This document shows positions 8,167 through 16,789 of a stretch of 58,219 nt of DNA, piece by piece. The notes below the pieces were generated by a model. The model ran no database searches. It was not told the origin of the DNA and was given only the letters and a program-made list of their open reading frames with translations. This DNA is from an uncultured Bacteroidaceae bacterium. GTDB taxonomy: Bacteria > Bacteroidota > Bacteroidia > Bacteroidales > Bacteroidaceae. The stretch is taken from the NCBI GenBank assembly GCA_905235565.1, contig CAJOLR010000004.1, forward strand, positions 1 to 58,219, given 5' to 3'. Numbering within the stretch: position 1 is the stretch's first letter; each line of letters begins with the position of its first letter. The translations under genes were made by a program, and so were the position numbers.

Positions 8167-8541
8167 ATGAAAAAGACAATAGCTACAGCTAAGGCTCCGG
8201 CTGCAATAGGGCCATACTCACAGGCAGTAAACCTGAATGGAACGGTGTTTGTATCGGGCCAGCTTCCCGTAAATCCTGCCGACGGAACCATTCCCGCCGG
8301 TATAGAACTCCAGACCCGCCAGGCTATGGATAACATAGGTGCTATACTTAAAGAAGCCGGACTGACATTCAATGACATAGTCAAGACTACAGTGCTTATG
8401 GCCGACCTTAAGGATTTTGCGGCTATGAACGCAGTGTATGCAGAGTATTTTCCACAGGATAAGCCTGCACGTGCATGTTTTCAGGTGGCAGCTGTGCCCA
8501 AGGGCGCACTCTTGGAGATTGAAGCGATAGCCGGCAGGTAA
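8167..8541 (+). CDS. ridA: RidA-type enamine/imine deaminase
   Basis: Hydrolyses reactive 2-aminoacrylate and related enamines released by PLP enzymes, protecting metabolism. The 124-residue protein has the full RidA signature: AIGPYSQAV (about 13-21), FVSGQLPV, the carboxylate-binding Arg102 in KPARACFQV, and the C-terminal LEIEAIA with the catalytic-site glutamate. It forms a trimer in known relatives. It is the first gene after its own -7 box, 9 bases ahead of the kinase remnant. Confidence 0.95.
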   Translation: MKKTIATAKAPAAIGPYSQAVNLNGTVFVSGQLPVNPADGTIPAGIELQTRQAMDNIGAILKEAGLTFNDIVKTTVLMADLKDFAAMNAVYAEYFPQDKPARACFQVAAVPKGALLEIEAIAGR

Positions 8542-8550
8542 GGCTCATTT

Positions 8551-9282
8551 ATGAGAATTACGCGTAGTTTGCTGCTCTGTCTGGTCATGGCGCTTGCCAC
8601 GGCTTCATTATGCTATTCTCAGAATAATCCTTATCAGATTGATGACGAGTGTTATAAATACATGACCGAGGCTGACAGGCTGATTGGTAAGCCGGGATTT
8701 GACGAGCAGACGTCAGAGCTGAAGGTTGTAAATGTCATAGTAGCGGTCTTGTTGTCAGTCATTCTGTTGGGCGGTATCCTGGGCCTTTATATATATGTAA
8801 GGAATCTCAGGAAGAGCCAGCGTAAGGACCGTATCATGATAGCCGAACTCACAGAGGCCAATGAGCGGGCCCGTGCGGCAGACGTGGCAAAGACACAGTT
8901 CATACAGAATATGACACATGAGTTGCGTACACCGCTCAATGCCATATCCGGTTTTTCGCAGGTGCTGGTAAATCTGCTGACCAATGCATGCAAGCATACT
9001 GTCAGGGGAGAGATACGTCTGGGCTGCTCTCTAACCGATGTGCCGGGTATGCTTTCATTCAGCGTTGAGGATACAGGCCCGGGTATTCCGGCCTCCGAGG
9101 CTGAACATATATTCGAGCGATTTGTCAAACTGAACGCATTCGTACAGGGTACAGGACTGGGATTGAGTATATGCCGTCAGATAGCTCATGCGTTGGGAGG
9201 CAGCGTATATCTTGACACTGAATATACCGGCGGGGCACGTTTCGTTTTCAATATTCCGGTATCAGGAAAGACCGAAGAGTAG
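8551..9282 (+). CDS. Sensor histidine kinase with internal in-frame deletions
   Basis: A 243-residue membrane histidine kinase reduced from a larger Bacteroidetes type. There is a signal peptide (1-23), a short periplasmic stub that resembles the start of a TPR sensor region (NPYQIDDECYKY), one transmembrane helix (about 60-82) and the phospho-acceptor His123 in THELRTPLN. At about residue 138 the H-box helix (GFSQVL) runs straight into the ATPase N-box (VNLLTNACKHT), so the second dimerisation helix and first ATPase strands are missing. The G1 (DTGPGIP) and G2 (GTGLGLSIC) boxes remain. Reading frame is intact, yet normal kinase activity is doubtful. Confidence 0.8.
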   Translation: MRITRSLLLCLVMALATASLCYSQNNPYQIDDECYKYMTEADRLIGKPGFDEQTSELKVVNVIVAVLLSVILLGGILGLYIYVRNLRKSQRKDRIMIAELTEANERARAADVAKTQFIQNMTHELRTPLNAISGFSQVLVNLLTNACKHTVRGEIRLGCSLTDVPGMLSFSVEDTGPGIPASEAEHIFERFVKLNAFVQGTGLGLSICRQIAHALGGSVYLDTEYTGGARFVFNIPVSGKTEE

Positions 9283-9285
9283 GAT

Positions 9286-9945
9286 ATGGAGCATAGTACT
9301 GATACATATCTCACTGTTAAGGACAGTGCACAGACTCAGTTTGTGGAGCAGCGCAGCAGGTTCATTTCATTCATCTGGCATGTGACTTCGGCCGATGAAG
9401 TCAAGGATCGTATAGCAGCCCTGCAGAAAGAGTATTACGATGCGCGTCATATATGTTATGCCTATATGTTGGGCCCGGAGCGCACGGACTGGCGTGCCAA
9501 TGACAACGGAGAACCGTCCGGTACTGCAGGGAAGCCTATCCTGGGACAGATAAACAGTTCCGGGCTGACCGATGTGCTCATAGCTGTGGTAAGGTATTTC
9601 GGCGGTGTCAAGTTAGGGACATCGGGTCTGACGGAAGCCTACAGACAGGCTGCGGCGCAAGTTATTGCCAAGGCTGATGTTGTGACGGCATATGTAGAGA
9701 GTCAGGTTGCTGTCCTTTATACATACAACATGACCAATGTAGTCATGAAGGCGGTCAAGGATATGGACCTGCGGATAGTCAGCCAGGAGTGGGGCGCATT
9801 CAGGGCAGAGGGGCATTCACGCGGTTTTGACTGCCGCAGTGTGTTTTCGGCCAGACTCAGCGTTGTAAATCAGTTTATCGGTCGTCTGGAAACTGTGGCC
9901 GGTACACAGCCGGAGCCGGAACTGGTATGTCTGGCCAAAGATTAA
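9286..9945 (+). CDS. YigZ/IMPACT-family protein
   Basis: A 219-residue cytoplasmic protein of the YigZ (UPF0029/IMPACT) family. The core motif DARHICYAYMLG followed by NDNGEPSGTAGKPILGQI and VVRYFGGVKLGTSGL is nearly complete; the eukaryotic IMPACT protein regulates translation through GCN1, while the bacterial role is unsettled. A C-terminal ferredoxin-like domain (about 140-215) is present as in full-length YigZ. It starts 3 bases after the kinase remnant and is probably co-transcribed with ridA. Confidence 0.9.
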   Translation: MEHSTDTYLTVKDSAQTQFVEQRSRFISFIWHVTSADEVKDRIAALQKEYYDARHICYAYMLGPERTDWRANDNGEPSGTAGKPILGQINSSGLTDVLIAVVRYFGGVKLGTSGLTEAYRQAAAQVIAKADVVTAYVESQVAVLYTYNMTNVVMKAVKDMDLRIVSQEWGAFRAEGHSRGFDCRSVFSARLSVVNQFIGRLETVAGTQPEPELVCLAKD

Positions 9946-9978
9946 CCGGTTATTTATGCTATTATTACGTTTTTTCAG

Positions 9979-9986
9979 TAAGTTTG
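9979..9986 (+). promoter_or_regulatory. -7 box upstream of the alpha-glucuronidase
   Basis: TAAGTTTG fits TAnnTTTG, 40 bases before the GH67 start. Twenty bases further up is TATG at 9955-9958, one mismatch from the TTTG -33 box. Confidence 0.55.
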
Positions 9987-10026
9987 CAATACTGATGCAT
10001 GTGAGTTAATTATTGATATAAATATA

Positions 10027-12060
10027 ATGAAAACAGGAAAATTAAGCGCGGGCATAGCTTCATTGCTTTTAGCGGTTTCAATGCAGTCATGCGGCGGTCA
10101 GTCAAGGCCGGAGAACAACAATGGCCATAACCTTTGGCTGGGTGACATAACAGTTCCAGTAAACGCTCCTATGAAAGAGAAACTGGGTAAGTATGACAGC
10201 CAGTTGGGCGATGAGGGATTCCGCATCAGAAAGAATGACAAGGGTGAGGCTGTTATTTATGCAAATACGGATGCCGGCCTTATGTACGGCACTTATCACC
10301 TTAAACGTCTGAACGATTGCGGTGATTTGTCAAAACTGGACAAGGAGATAGTTGAGGTCCCGGCTTTCAGGTATAGGATACTGAACCATTGGGATAACCC
10401 AAACCTGACTGTGGAGCGCGGATATGCCGGCAAGTCACTCTGGAAATGGGAGGAGCTGCCCGGTAAGATACGTCCCGAGTATGAGGAGTATGCACGCGCC
10501 AACGCATCCATCGGCATAAACGGCACGGTTCTCAATAACGTGAATGCCGATGCCCGTATGCTCAGCCGCGAGTATCTTGAAAAGGTTAAGGTACTGGCCG
10601 ATATATTCCGTCCGTATAATCTCAAGGTATATCTGTCACTCAACTTTGCCGCTCCCAAGCATCTGGCCGGTCTCAAGACCAGCGATCCTTTGGATAAGGA
10701 TGTAATCAAGTGGTGGAACGATAAGGTGGCCGAGATTTACAGCATAATACCTGACTTTGGAGGATTCCTGGTAAAGGCCAATTCCGAAGGTCAGTCAGGT
10801 CCGCAGGACTACGGCCGCACCCATGCCGACGGTGCCAATATGATTGCTGATGCCCTGAAACCCTATGGCGGAATCGTGATGTGGAGGGCGTTTGTCTATG
10901 CTCCGGAGTCACCCGACCGCGCCAAGCAGGCAGTTGAGGAGTTCAAGCCGCTGGACGGACAGTTCCGTGACAACGTAATCATCCAGATCAAGAACGGTCC
11001 GGTTGATTTCCAGCCGCGTGAGCCTTTCAGCCCGCTGTTCGGTCAGATGGAAAAGACCAATGTGATGGCCGAGATGCAGATTACTCAGGAGTATCTGGGC
11101 CACAGCAACCACATGGTCTATCTGCACCCCATGTGGAAGGAGTGCCTGGACAGCGATACATATCAGAATGGAAAGGGTAGCACCGTGGCAGCTGAGACTC
11201 TAGGCAAGGTGCATGGTAATACAAAATACAGCGCAATTGCCGGAGTGACCAATATTGGTGACAGTATAAACTGGTGCGGACACCACATGGCTCAGGCCAA
11301 CTGGTATGCATTCGGCCGTATGGCATGGAATCCGGACCTGAGCTCGGAGCAGATCATTGATGAGTGGATAAAGCAGACCTTTACCGCCGATAAGAAGTTT
11401 GTGGAGCCTGTGGCCAAGATGCTGCTGGAGTCACGTGAGGCATGCGTCAAATACGAGATGCCAATGGGCTTGCACCACTGTTTCTCAGGTGCCGGTCACT
11501 ATGGCCCAGGACCCTGGGACCGCTCCTCACGTCCCGACTGGGAGCCTGCGTACTATCATAAGGCTGCTGCCGACGGAATAGGTTTTGACAGAACCTCCAA
11601 GACCGGTACCGATGCCGTAAGCCAGTATCATGAGCCGCTCCGTTCACTCTATGACAATGTGGAGACCTGCCCCAAGGAACTGATCCTGTGGTTCCACCAT
11701 CTGCCTTGGGATTACAAGATGAAGAGCGGTCGCACCCTTTGGGATGAGCTTTGCTACACCTTTGAAGAGGGTATCAAGGAGGCGCGCGGCTTTATCCGTA
11801 CATGGGAAAGCGTTGAAAAATATGTCGACCCGTACCGTTACGGCCAGATTCATGACAAACTGGTCCGTCAGGCTAAAGATGCCATCTGGTGGCGCGATGC
11901 CCTGATGCTCTATTTCCAGACATTCTCTGGAATGCCCATACCGGATGACTGTACCAAGCCACAGCATACTCTGGATGAACTGCGCAGTTTCCGTCTGCGT
12001 ATATCCAACTATGAGACTCCGGCACTTGATAAGCTGCCCGTTTATGAGTTGGACCTTTAA
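10027..12060 (+). CDS. GH67 alpha-glucuronidase, lipoprotein
   Basis: Removes 4-O-methylglucuronic acid from xylo-oligosaccharides, a late step in glucuronoxylan breakdown. At 677 residues it is full length. The N-terminus is a lipoprotein signal peptide (MKTGKLSAGIASLLLAVSMQSC, lipid Cys22). The family motif GGFLVKANSEGQSGPQDYGR has the probable acid catalyst Glu254; FQPREPFSPL and EMQITQEYLGH supply the paired Asp/Glu of the base side. Tryptophan-rich GHHMAQANWYAFGRMAWNPDL is typical of GH67. It probably works on the outside of the inner membrane or in the periplasm. It has its own -7 box at 9979-9986. Confidence 0.95.
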   Translation: MKTGKLSAGIASLLLAVSMQSCGGQSRPENNNGHNLWLGDITVPVNAPMKEKLGKYDSQLGDEGFRIRKNDKGEAVIYANTDAGLMYGTYHLKRLNDCGDLSKLDKEIVEVPAFRYRILNHWDNPNLTVERGYAGKSLWKWEELPGKIRPEYEEYARANASIGINGTVLNNVNADARMLSREYLEKVKVLADIFRPYNLKVYLSLNFAAPKHLAGLKTSDPLDKDVIKWWNDKVAEIYSIIPDFGGFLVKANSEGQSGPQDYGRTHADGANMIADALKPYGGIVMWRAFVYAPESPDRAKQAVEEFKPLDGQFRDNVIIQIKNGPVDFQPREPFSPLFGQMEKTNVMAEMQITQEYLGHSNHMVYLHPMWKECLDSDTYQNGKGSTVAAETLGKVHGNTKYSAIAGVTNIGDSINWCGHHMAQANWYAFGRMAWNPDLSSEQIIDEWIKQTFTADKKFVEPVAKMLLESREACVKYEMPMGLHHCFSGAGHYGPGPWDRSSRPDWEPAYYHKAAADGIGFDRTSKTGTDAVSQYHEPLRSLYDNVETCPKELILWFHHLPWDYKMKSGRTLWDELCYTFEEGIKEARGFIRTWESVEKYVDPYRYGQIHDKLVRQAKDAIWWRDALMLYFQTFSGMPIPDDCTKPQHTLDELRSFRLRISNYETPALDKLPVYELDL

Positions 12061-12102
12061 TGACACTGATTTTGTTTTATTTATAAAAAGAAAAAGACTA
12101 CT

Positions 12103-12549
12103 ATGGCATCAATTCAGGATTTTATTCTTAAGCAGGTTACCGCACAAGCTGGTAAGGTTGATATTCCTTCAAACCTGAAGGATAAGGTGTTGGGAGGTCT
12201 GTCAGATTCGATATTCGGCAGCCTTACCCAGACAGCAGCCAAGACAGGTGGCATTGAGACTATCAAGGAACTGGTTACAGGTAAGACCAAACCGGCTGCC
12301 AGTCCCGTTACGTCACTGGCTACAAACCTGTTTACACAAAACGTTTTGAGCAAGATGAACCTGGGCGCAGCCGCATCATCACTGACCGGACTGATTCCGG
12401 GAGTAATGGGAAGCCTGTCATCTTTCATCAAGGATCAGGACGGAGACGGTGATATAGACCTTCAGGATTTCCTGGCGGCTCTGAACGGTGGCAAGGGTGG
12501 TTTACTTAAGACGGCAACATCCATGCTTGGAGGACTGTTTAAAAAGTGA
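12103..12549 (+). CDS. Small EF-hand-like protein of unknown function
   Basis: A 148-residue protein not assigned to a firm family. The sequence is rich in Gly, Leu, Thr and Lys, with long amphipathic helices and no signal peptide. Near the C-terminus a single calcium-loop-like motif DQDGDGDIDLQDF (about 117-129) is flanked by helices, like the lone EF-hand or dockerin-type loop in DUF937-like proteins. The Ala/Gly/Leu-rich segment about 85-110 (GAAASSLTGLIPGVMGSLSS) could pack against membranes or itself. It is 42 bases downstream of the GH67 gene with no terminator between, so it may share its transcript. Confidence 0.65.
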   Translation: MASIQDFILKQVTAQAGKVDIPSNLKDKVLGGLSDSIFGSLTQTAAKTGGIETIKELVTGKTKPAASPVTSLATNLFTQNVLSKMNLGAAASSLTGLIPGVMGSLSSFIKDQDGDGDIDLQDFLAALNGGKGGLLKTATSMLGGLFKK

Positions 12550-12598
12550 TTGTCCTTATAAATTCTGTATTCTGTTGCTTGCAGTTGATAAAAATGAT

Positions 12599-12606
12599 TA
12601 AATTTG
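12599..12606 (+). promoter_or_regulatory. -7 box upstream of the outer-membrane barrel protein
   Basis: TAAATTTG matches TAnnTTTG and lies 29 bases before the ATG at 12636. The -33 region has only a partial match (TTG at 12575-12577). Its position supports starting the next gene at 12636 rather than at an upstream in-frame codon. Confidence 0.55.
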
Positions 12607-12635
12607 CAATACAAATACTAAAACAAAAAAGGATT

Positions 12636-13217
12636 ATGAAGAAATTATTGTTTATGGCAGCAGCTCTGCTCACAGCAGGATTTGCCAGTGCACAGATCAC
12701 TTACTCAATTGGTTATTTGAACTCAACTCAGGATTTTGACTATCCTATTTTATCTCCGAAAGACATGACTTACAGCGGTTTTTCAATTGGAGTTGATGAC
12801 AATATCAATCTGGCAGGTGATCTTAACGTAGCTCCCGGTATAGGTATGGAGTTCTCATTTGACAAGGATGATGATAAAAAGTATAAGGAGTTTGCCCTGT
12901 TTGTTCCGGTAGATTTTAATTACGGTTTTGCCATCTCTGACAATTTCAAGCTGTCAGTTTTTGCAGGTCCTACTTTCAATCTTGGCCTTATGCAGAAGAC
13001 TACCGGTGACAATGATTATGAGTTTAACTACTATGATGAGGATGAAGGCAACATGGGTCGCTTTGATATCCTGCTTGGCGGTGGTATCTGGTGCGATATC
13101 CAGGACCAGTTCCGTATCAAGGTAGGCTATAAGGCTGGCATGCTTAACACTTGCAAGACTGATGATTGCACCAGAAAGACCAATGTTCTCTCTGTATCAT
13201 TCGGTTATATTTTCTGA
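12636..13217 (+). CDS. Small outer-membrane beta-barrel protein
   Basis: A 193-residue secreted protein that reads as an eight-stranded-type outer-membrane barrel; the exact role is unknown. The start at 12636 gives a clean signal peptide (MKKLLFMAAALLTAGFASAQ). The mature part alternates hydrophobic and polar residues in strands, with acidic loops (FDKDDDKKYKE and NDYEFNYYDEDEGN), and ends with the aromatic strand VLSVSFGYIF, the usual C-terminal signal for barrel insertion. It stands alone between its own -7 box and a terminator. Confidence 0.75.
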   Translation: MKKLLFMAAALLTAGFASAQITYSIGYLNSTQDFDYPILSPKDMTYSGFSIGVDDNINLAGDLNVAPGIGMEFSFDKDDDKKYKEFALFVPVDFNYGFAISDNFKLSVFAGPTFNLGLMQKTTGDNDYEFNYYDEDEGNMGRFDILLGGGIWCDIQDQFRIKVGYKAGMLNTCKTDDCTRKTNVLSVSFGYIF

Positions 13218-13256
13218 TTGACGGAACAGGTAGTGACTTTCATTCCTGCCTAGACT

Positions 13257-13297
13257 ATAAAAAAGTAAGACGTCCTGATGGGCGTCTTACTTTTTTT
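13257..13297 (+). terminator. Intrinsic terminator after the barrel protein
   Basis: Stem GTAAGACG/CGTCTTAC (13265-13272 with 13283-13290), extended by A/T pairs, then a run of seven T. It sits immediately before the 3' end of the leftward tRNA gene and could serve both strands. Confidence 0.85.
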
Positions 13298-13298
13298 G

Positions 13299-13371
<73 letters not shown>

Positions 13372-13401
13372 CTCTTTCGGCCGCGAAGGTAGTAAAAATT
13401 A

Positions 13402-13433
13402 TTTGGCTGTGTCGGCATTTTTGAGTTAATTTG
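13402..13433 (+). promoter_or_regulatory. Promoter of the 24-gene polyene-type operon
   Basis: TTTG at 13402-13405 and TTAATTTG at 13426-13433 (one mismatch from TAnnTTTG) are 20 bases apart. It is the only promoter-like pair seen ahead of the operon and is divergent from tRNA-Thr. The leader to the first ATG is about 35 bases of A+T-rich sequence. Confidence 0.65.
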
Positions 13434-13473
13434 CAATTTAATATATCTATAATATATAATATCATATTGTAGT

Positions 13474-14202
13474 ATGAAATATGCACTGGTTACAGGTGGC
13501 TCAAGAGGGCTCGGAAGGGCTGTCTGCATAAAGCTTGCAGCTCAAGGCTACCCGGTTCTGATAAATTACAAATCTAACTCAGAGGCTGCTCTTGAGACCA
13601 AGCGTCTCATAGAGGAAAAGGGAGGTAATGCCGAACTTATGCCTTTTGATGTCTCTGTACAGGCTGATGTTGAGGCGGCAGTTGACAAATGGCAGGAGGC
13701 TCATAATGATGACTATATAGCAGTTCTGGTAAACAACGCCGGCATACGTCGGGACAATCTGATGGTCTTTATGCAGGATGATGACTGGAACAGCGTCCTT
13801 GGCACCAATCTCAACAGTTTCTTTTTCCTGACCCGTCGTCTGCTTAAGGATATGCTCTCCAAGCGCTGGGGCAGGATAGTAAATATGGCATCCCTGTCAG
13901 GCATCAAGGGATTGCCGGGTCAGACCAATTACTCTGCTGCTAAGGCTGCGCTGATAGGCGCAACAAAGGCTCTGGCGCAGGAGGTTGCCGCGCGCAAGGT
14001 TACGGTAAACGCCGTCGCTCCCGGTTTCATAGCTACGGATATGACCAGGGAACTGCCAGAAGATGAACTCAAGAAGATGATTCCGGTGGGCAGGTTCGGT
14101 CGTCCAGAGGAAGTGGCCGAAACAGTGGGTTTCCTGGTTTCGGAGGGAGCGTCGTACATAACCGGTGAAGTTATTTCAGTTAACGGAGGATTATATACCT
14201 GA
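13474..14202 (+). CDS. 3-oxoacyl-ACP reductase (FabG-like) of the polyene operon
   Basis: An SDR ketoreductase that would reduce the 3-oxo group after each condensation. The 242 residues have the NADP-binding TGGSRGLGR (7-15), NNAG at 87-90, and the catalytic Ser140/Ser142, Tyr153 and Lys157 (YSAAK). The end of the protein, ITGEVISVNGGLYT, is typical of FabG. It is the first gene of a 24-gene operon and is followed after 5 bases by a ketosynthase, so it is assigned to that pathway rather than to general fatty acid synthesis. Confidence 0.93.
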   Translation: MKYALVTGGSRGLGRAVCIKLAAQGYPVLINYKSNSEAALETKRLIEEKGGNAELMPFDVSVQADVEAAVDKWQEAHNDDYIAVLVNNAGIRRDNLMVFMQDDDWNSVLGTNLNSFFFLTRRLLKDMLSKRWGRIVNMASLSGIKGLPGQTNYSAAKAALIGATKALAQEVAARKVTVNAVAPGFIATDMTRELPEDELKKMIPVGRFGRPEEVAETVGFLVSEGASYITGEVISVNGGLYT

Positions 14203-14207
14203 TCGGA

Positions 14208-15428
14208 ATGGGAAGAGTAGTTATTACAGGAATGGGCATTTGGAGTTGTCTGGGTACAAACCTGGATCAGGTAAGGGACTCTCTGTTTGCCGGAAAGTCA
14301 GGAATTGGGATCGATCCCGCGCGTAAGGAATACGGATACAGGTCACTCCTGACCGGTATAGTGGAGCAACCTGTCCTGAAGGGCTTGCTTGACCGCCGCC
14401 TGCGTGCCGGAATGAGCGAGGAGGCTGAGTATGCTTTTATGGCCTCGCGTGAGGCATTTGCCAATGCGGGGGTGGACGATGATTATCTGCTGGCCAATGA
14501 GGTGGGCGTGATATTCGGTAACGATTCAAGTGCCAAGCCGGTCATCGAGACCAACCGGATAATGGAGGAGTATAAGGATAGCGCCATGTTGGGATCTGGC
14601 CTGATATTCCAGTCAATGAATTCAACAGTAAACATGAATATGAGTACCGTGTTCCATCTGCGTGGCGTGAACTTTACGCTGAGCGCCGCCTGCGCAAGCG
14701 GATCGCACGCCATAGGAATAGGGTACATGATGATACAGCAGGGATTGCAGGATATGGTTCTGTGCGGTGGCGCACAGGAGACAAACTACCTGTCAATGGC
14801 GTCGTTCGATGCCTTGTCAGCATTCTCGGTACGTATGGATGAGCCGCAGAAGGCATCACGTCCGTTTGACCGTGACCGTGACGGACTTGTTCCCAGCGGT
14901 GGCGCTGCGGCTCTGGTGCTTGAGGATTATGACCATGCCGTAAAGCGCGGTGCCAGAATACTGGCTGAGGTGGCAGGTTACGGGTTCTCATCAAACGGAA
15001 CCGGAGGTATATCACAACCCAATTCCGATGCATCGTTCCTGGCTATGAGCCGTGCCCTTAAGCAGGCCGGGGTGCTGCCTGATGATGTTGACTACATCAA
15101 TGCTCACGCCACATCCACACCGCAGGGCGATATGTTTGAGGCCGTGGCGCTGGCACGTCTCTTTGAGGGGCGAAAGGCATGGATAAGCTCCACCAAGTCA
15201 ATGACCGGACATGAATGCTGGATGGCAGGTGCCAGTGAAGCTGTCTACTGCACTCTGATGCTCAACAACGGTTTTGTGGCACCCAACATCAACTTTGAGA
15301 ACCCCGATGAGTATTCGGCCAGACTCAATATAGCAGCCGATACCAAACAGACTGAAATAAGGACTATACTGTCAAATTCCTTCGGTTTTGGAGGAACCAA
15401 CAGTGCACTCGTAATAAAGAAGATATGA
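14208..15428 (+). CDS. Beta-ketoacyl-ACP synthase (FabF-like), catalytic
   Basis: A 406-residue condensing enzyme. The full catalytic set is visible: Cys162 in SAACASGSH, His300 in NAHATSTPQGD and His335 in STKSMTGHE. The C-terminal SFGFGGTNSAL is also intact. It probably acts as one of the chain-initiating or elongating ketosynthases with the two ACPs of the operon. Start chosen 5 bases after the reductase stop; its end overlaps the methyltransferase start by 4 bases (ATGA). Confidence 0.93.
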   Translation: MGRVVITGMGIWSCLGTNLDQVRDSLFAGKSGIGIDPARKEYGYRSLLTGIVEQPVLKGLLDRRLRAGMSEEAEYAFMASREAFANAGVDDDYLLANEVGVIFGNDSSAKPVIETNRIMEEYKDSAMLGSGLIFQSMNSTVNMNMSTVFHLRGVNFTLSAACASGSHAIGIGYMMIQQGLQDMVLCGGAQETNYLSMASFDALSAFSVRMDEPQKASRPFDRDRDGLVPSGGAAALVLEDYDHAVKRGARILAEVAGYGFSSNGTGGISQPNSDASFLAMSRALKQAGVLPDDVDYINAHATSTPQGDMFEAVALARLFEGRKAWISSTKSMTGHECWMAGASEAVYCTLMLNNGFVAPNINFENPDEYSARLNIAADTKQTEIRTILSNSFGFGGTNSALVIKKI

Positions 15429-16528
15429 ATCTCTCACCGGCCTTGAAGGAGGCTTATACCAAGGAGCACCTGAGCGCACGTGACGCACAGCGTCTGGCTG
15501 AGTTCATCGCTTGGGGTCCGATAGTTTTCCAGGCATCACGCCTGATGATAAAGTTCGGAATTCTGGACCTTCTGCGCGATAATGTGGACGGTCTTACCCA
15601 GCAGGAGATTGCCGATAAGACCAGGTTGTCTCTCTACGCAGTTAAGGTGCTCACCGAGGCCTCTCTGTCTATAGGTTCAGTATTGCTGGACCCTGAGACT
15701 GACCGTTTCCGTCTGTCCAAGACAGGCTGGTTCCTGCTTACAAATCCCATCACCCGCGTTAACATCGACTTTAATCACGATGTCAATTATGAGGGCTGGT
15801 TCCGCCTTGAGGAATCTCTCAAGGAGGGGCGCCCCGCAGGTCTGGAGCATTTTGGAAAATGGCCTACGGTATATGAGGGCCTTTCACAGCTGCCTGAGCA
15901 GGTGCAGAAGAGTTGGTTCGGATTCGATCATTTCTACTCGGACCACTCGTTTGACGAGGCCCTTAAGATTGTGTTTGACGGAGGTCAGACTGAATCACTG
16001 GTTGATGTGGGCGGCAATACAGGCCGATGGGCCATGCGTTGCGTCGATTACAGCGACAAGGTGAAGGTTACCATAATGGACCTGCCGCAACAACTGGAGA
16101 TGATGCGTAGGCAGACTGCCGGGCAGAATGGCGCCGACCGCATTGATGGATTCGGCATAAACCTGCTGGACCGCAATCAGAAGTTCCCGCAGGGCCGTCA
16201 CTTTGACGCTATCTGGATGAGTCAGTTTCTGGATTGCTTCTCGGAGGATGAGATACTGAGCATACTTACACGTGCCACCGGTGCCATGGACAAGGATACC
16301 AGTCTTTACATAATGGAGACATTCTGGGACCGACAGAAGTATGAGCCGGGAGCATTGTGCCTGACCATGACAAGCCTCTATTTCACAGCCATTGCCAACG
16401 GTAACAGCAAGATGTACCATTCGGAGTGCATGGAGCGTCTGGTGGAAAAGGCAGGCATGAAGGTTGAGACAATACATGACAACCTGGGTCAGGGAGGTCA
16501 CAGTATCATGGTATGTAAACTGAAATAA
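15425..16528 (+). CDS. SAM-dependent methyltransferase with winged-helix dimerisation domain
   Basis: A 367-residue methyltransferase of the plant-COMT/hydroxyneurosporene type. Residues about 20-110 form a helical/winged dimerisation domain (MIKFGILDLLRDN, LTQQEIADKTRLS), and the SAM motif I is VDVGGNTGRW (193-202). WMSQFLDCFSEDE fits the downstream motif of the family. In aryl-polyene pathways a methyltransferase decorates the aromatic head; that is the likely role here but the substrate is inferred. Overlaps the ketosynthase upstream by 4 bases. Confidence 0.85.
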   Translation: MNLSPALKEAYTKEHLSARDAQRLAEFIAWGPIVFQASRLMIKFGILDLLRDNVDGLTQQEIADKTRLSLYAVKVLTEASLSIGSVLLDPETDRFRLSKTGWFLLTNPITRVNIDFNHDVNYEGWFRLEESLKEGRPAGLEHFGKWPTVYEGLSQLPEQVQKSWFGFDHFYSDHSFDEALKIVFDGGQTESLVDVGGNTGRWAMRCVDYSDKVKVTIMDLPQQLEMMRRQTAGQNGADRIDGFGINLLDRNQKFPQGRHFDAIWMSQFLDCFSEDEILSILTRATGAMDKDTSLYIMETFWDRQKYEPGALCLTMTSLYFTAIANGNSKMYHSECMERLVEKAGMKVETIHDNLGQGGHSIMVCKLK

Positions 16529-16546
16529 TCAAACAAGTAATAACAT

Positions 16547-16789
16547 ATGGACAGAAAAGAGATTGAAGCCAAAGTCAGGAATTTCATGATCGAGGATCTT
16601 GAGATTGATGAGGATAAGATCAGTCCCGATGCGCTGCTCAAGCAGGATCTGGGTATAGACAGCCTGGACTTTATTGACATTGTGGTCATTGTTGAGAAGA
16701 CATTCGGAGTCAAGATCAAGAGTGAGGAGATGGCTGGGGTAAAGACCTTCAGCGCGTTCTGTGACTATTTGGAGAGCAAGCTTGGCTAA
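16547..16789 (+). CDS. Acyl carrier protein 1
   Basis: An 80-residue acidic carrier protein. The phosphopantetheine site is Ser39 in DLGIDSLDFID. The usual four-helix ACP pattern and length are present. It carries the growing chain between the ketosynthases, reductase and dehydratases of the operon. The next gene begins inside its last codons. Confidence 0.95.
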   Translation: MDRKEIEAKVRNFMIEDLEIDEDKISPDALLKQDLGIDSLDFIDIVVIVEKTFGVKIKSEEMAGVKTFSAFCDYLESKLG

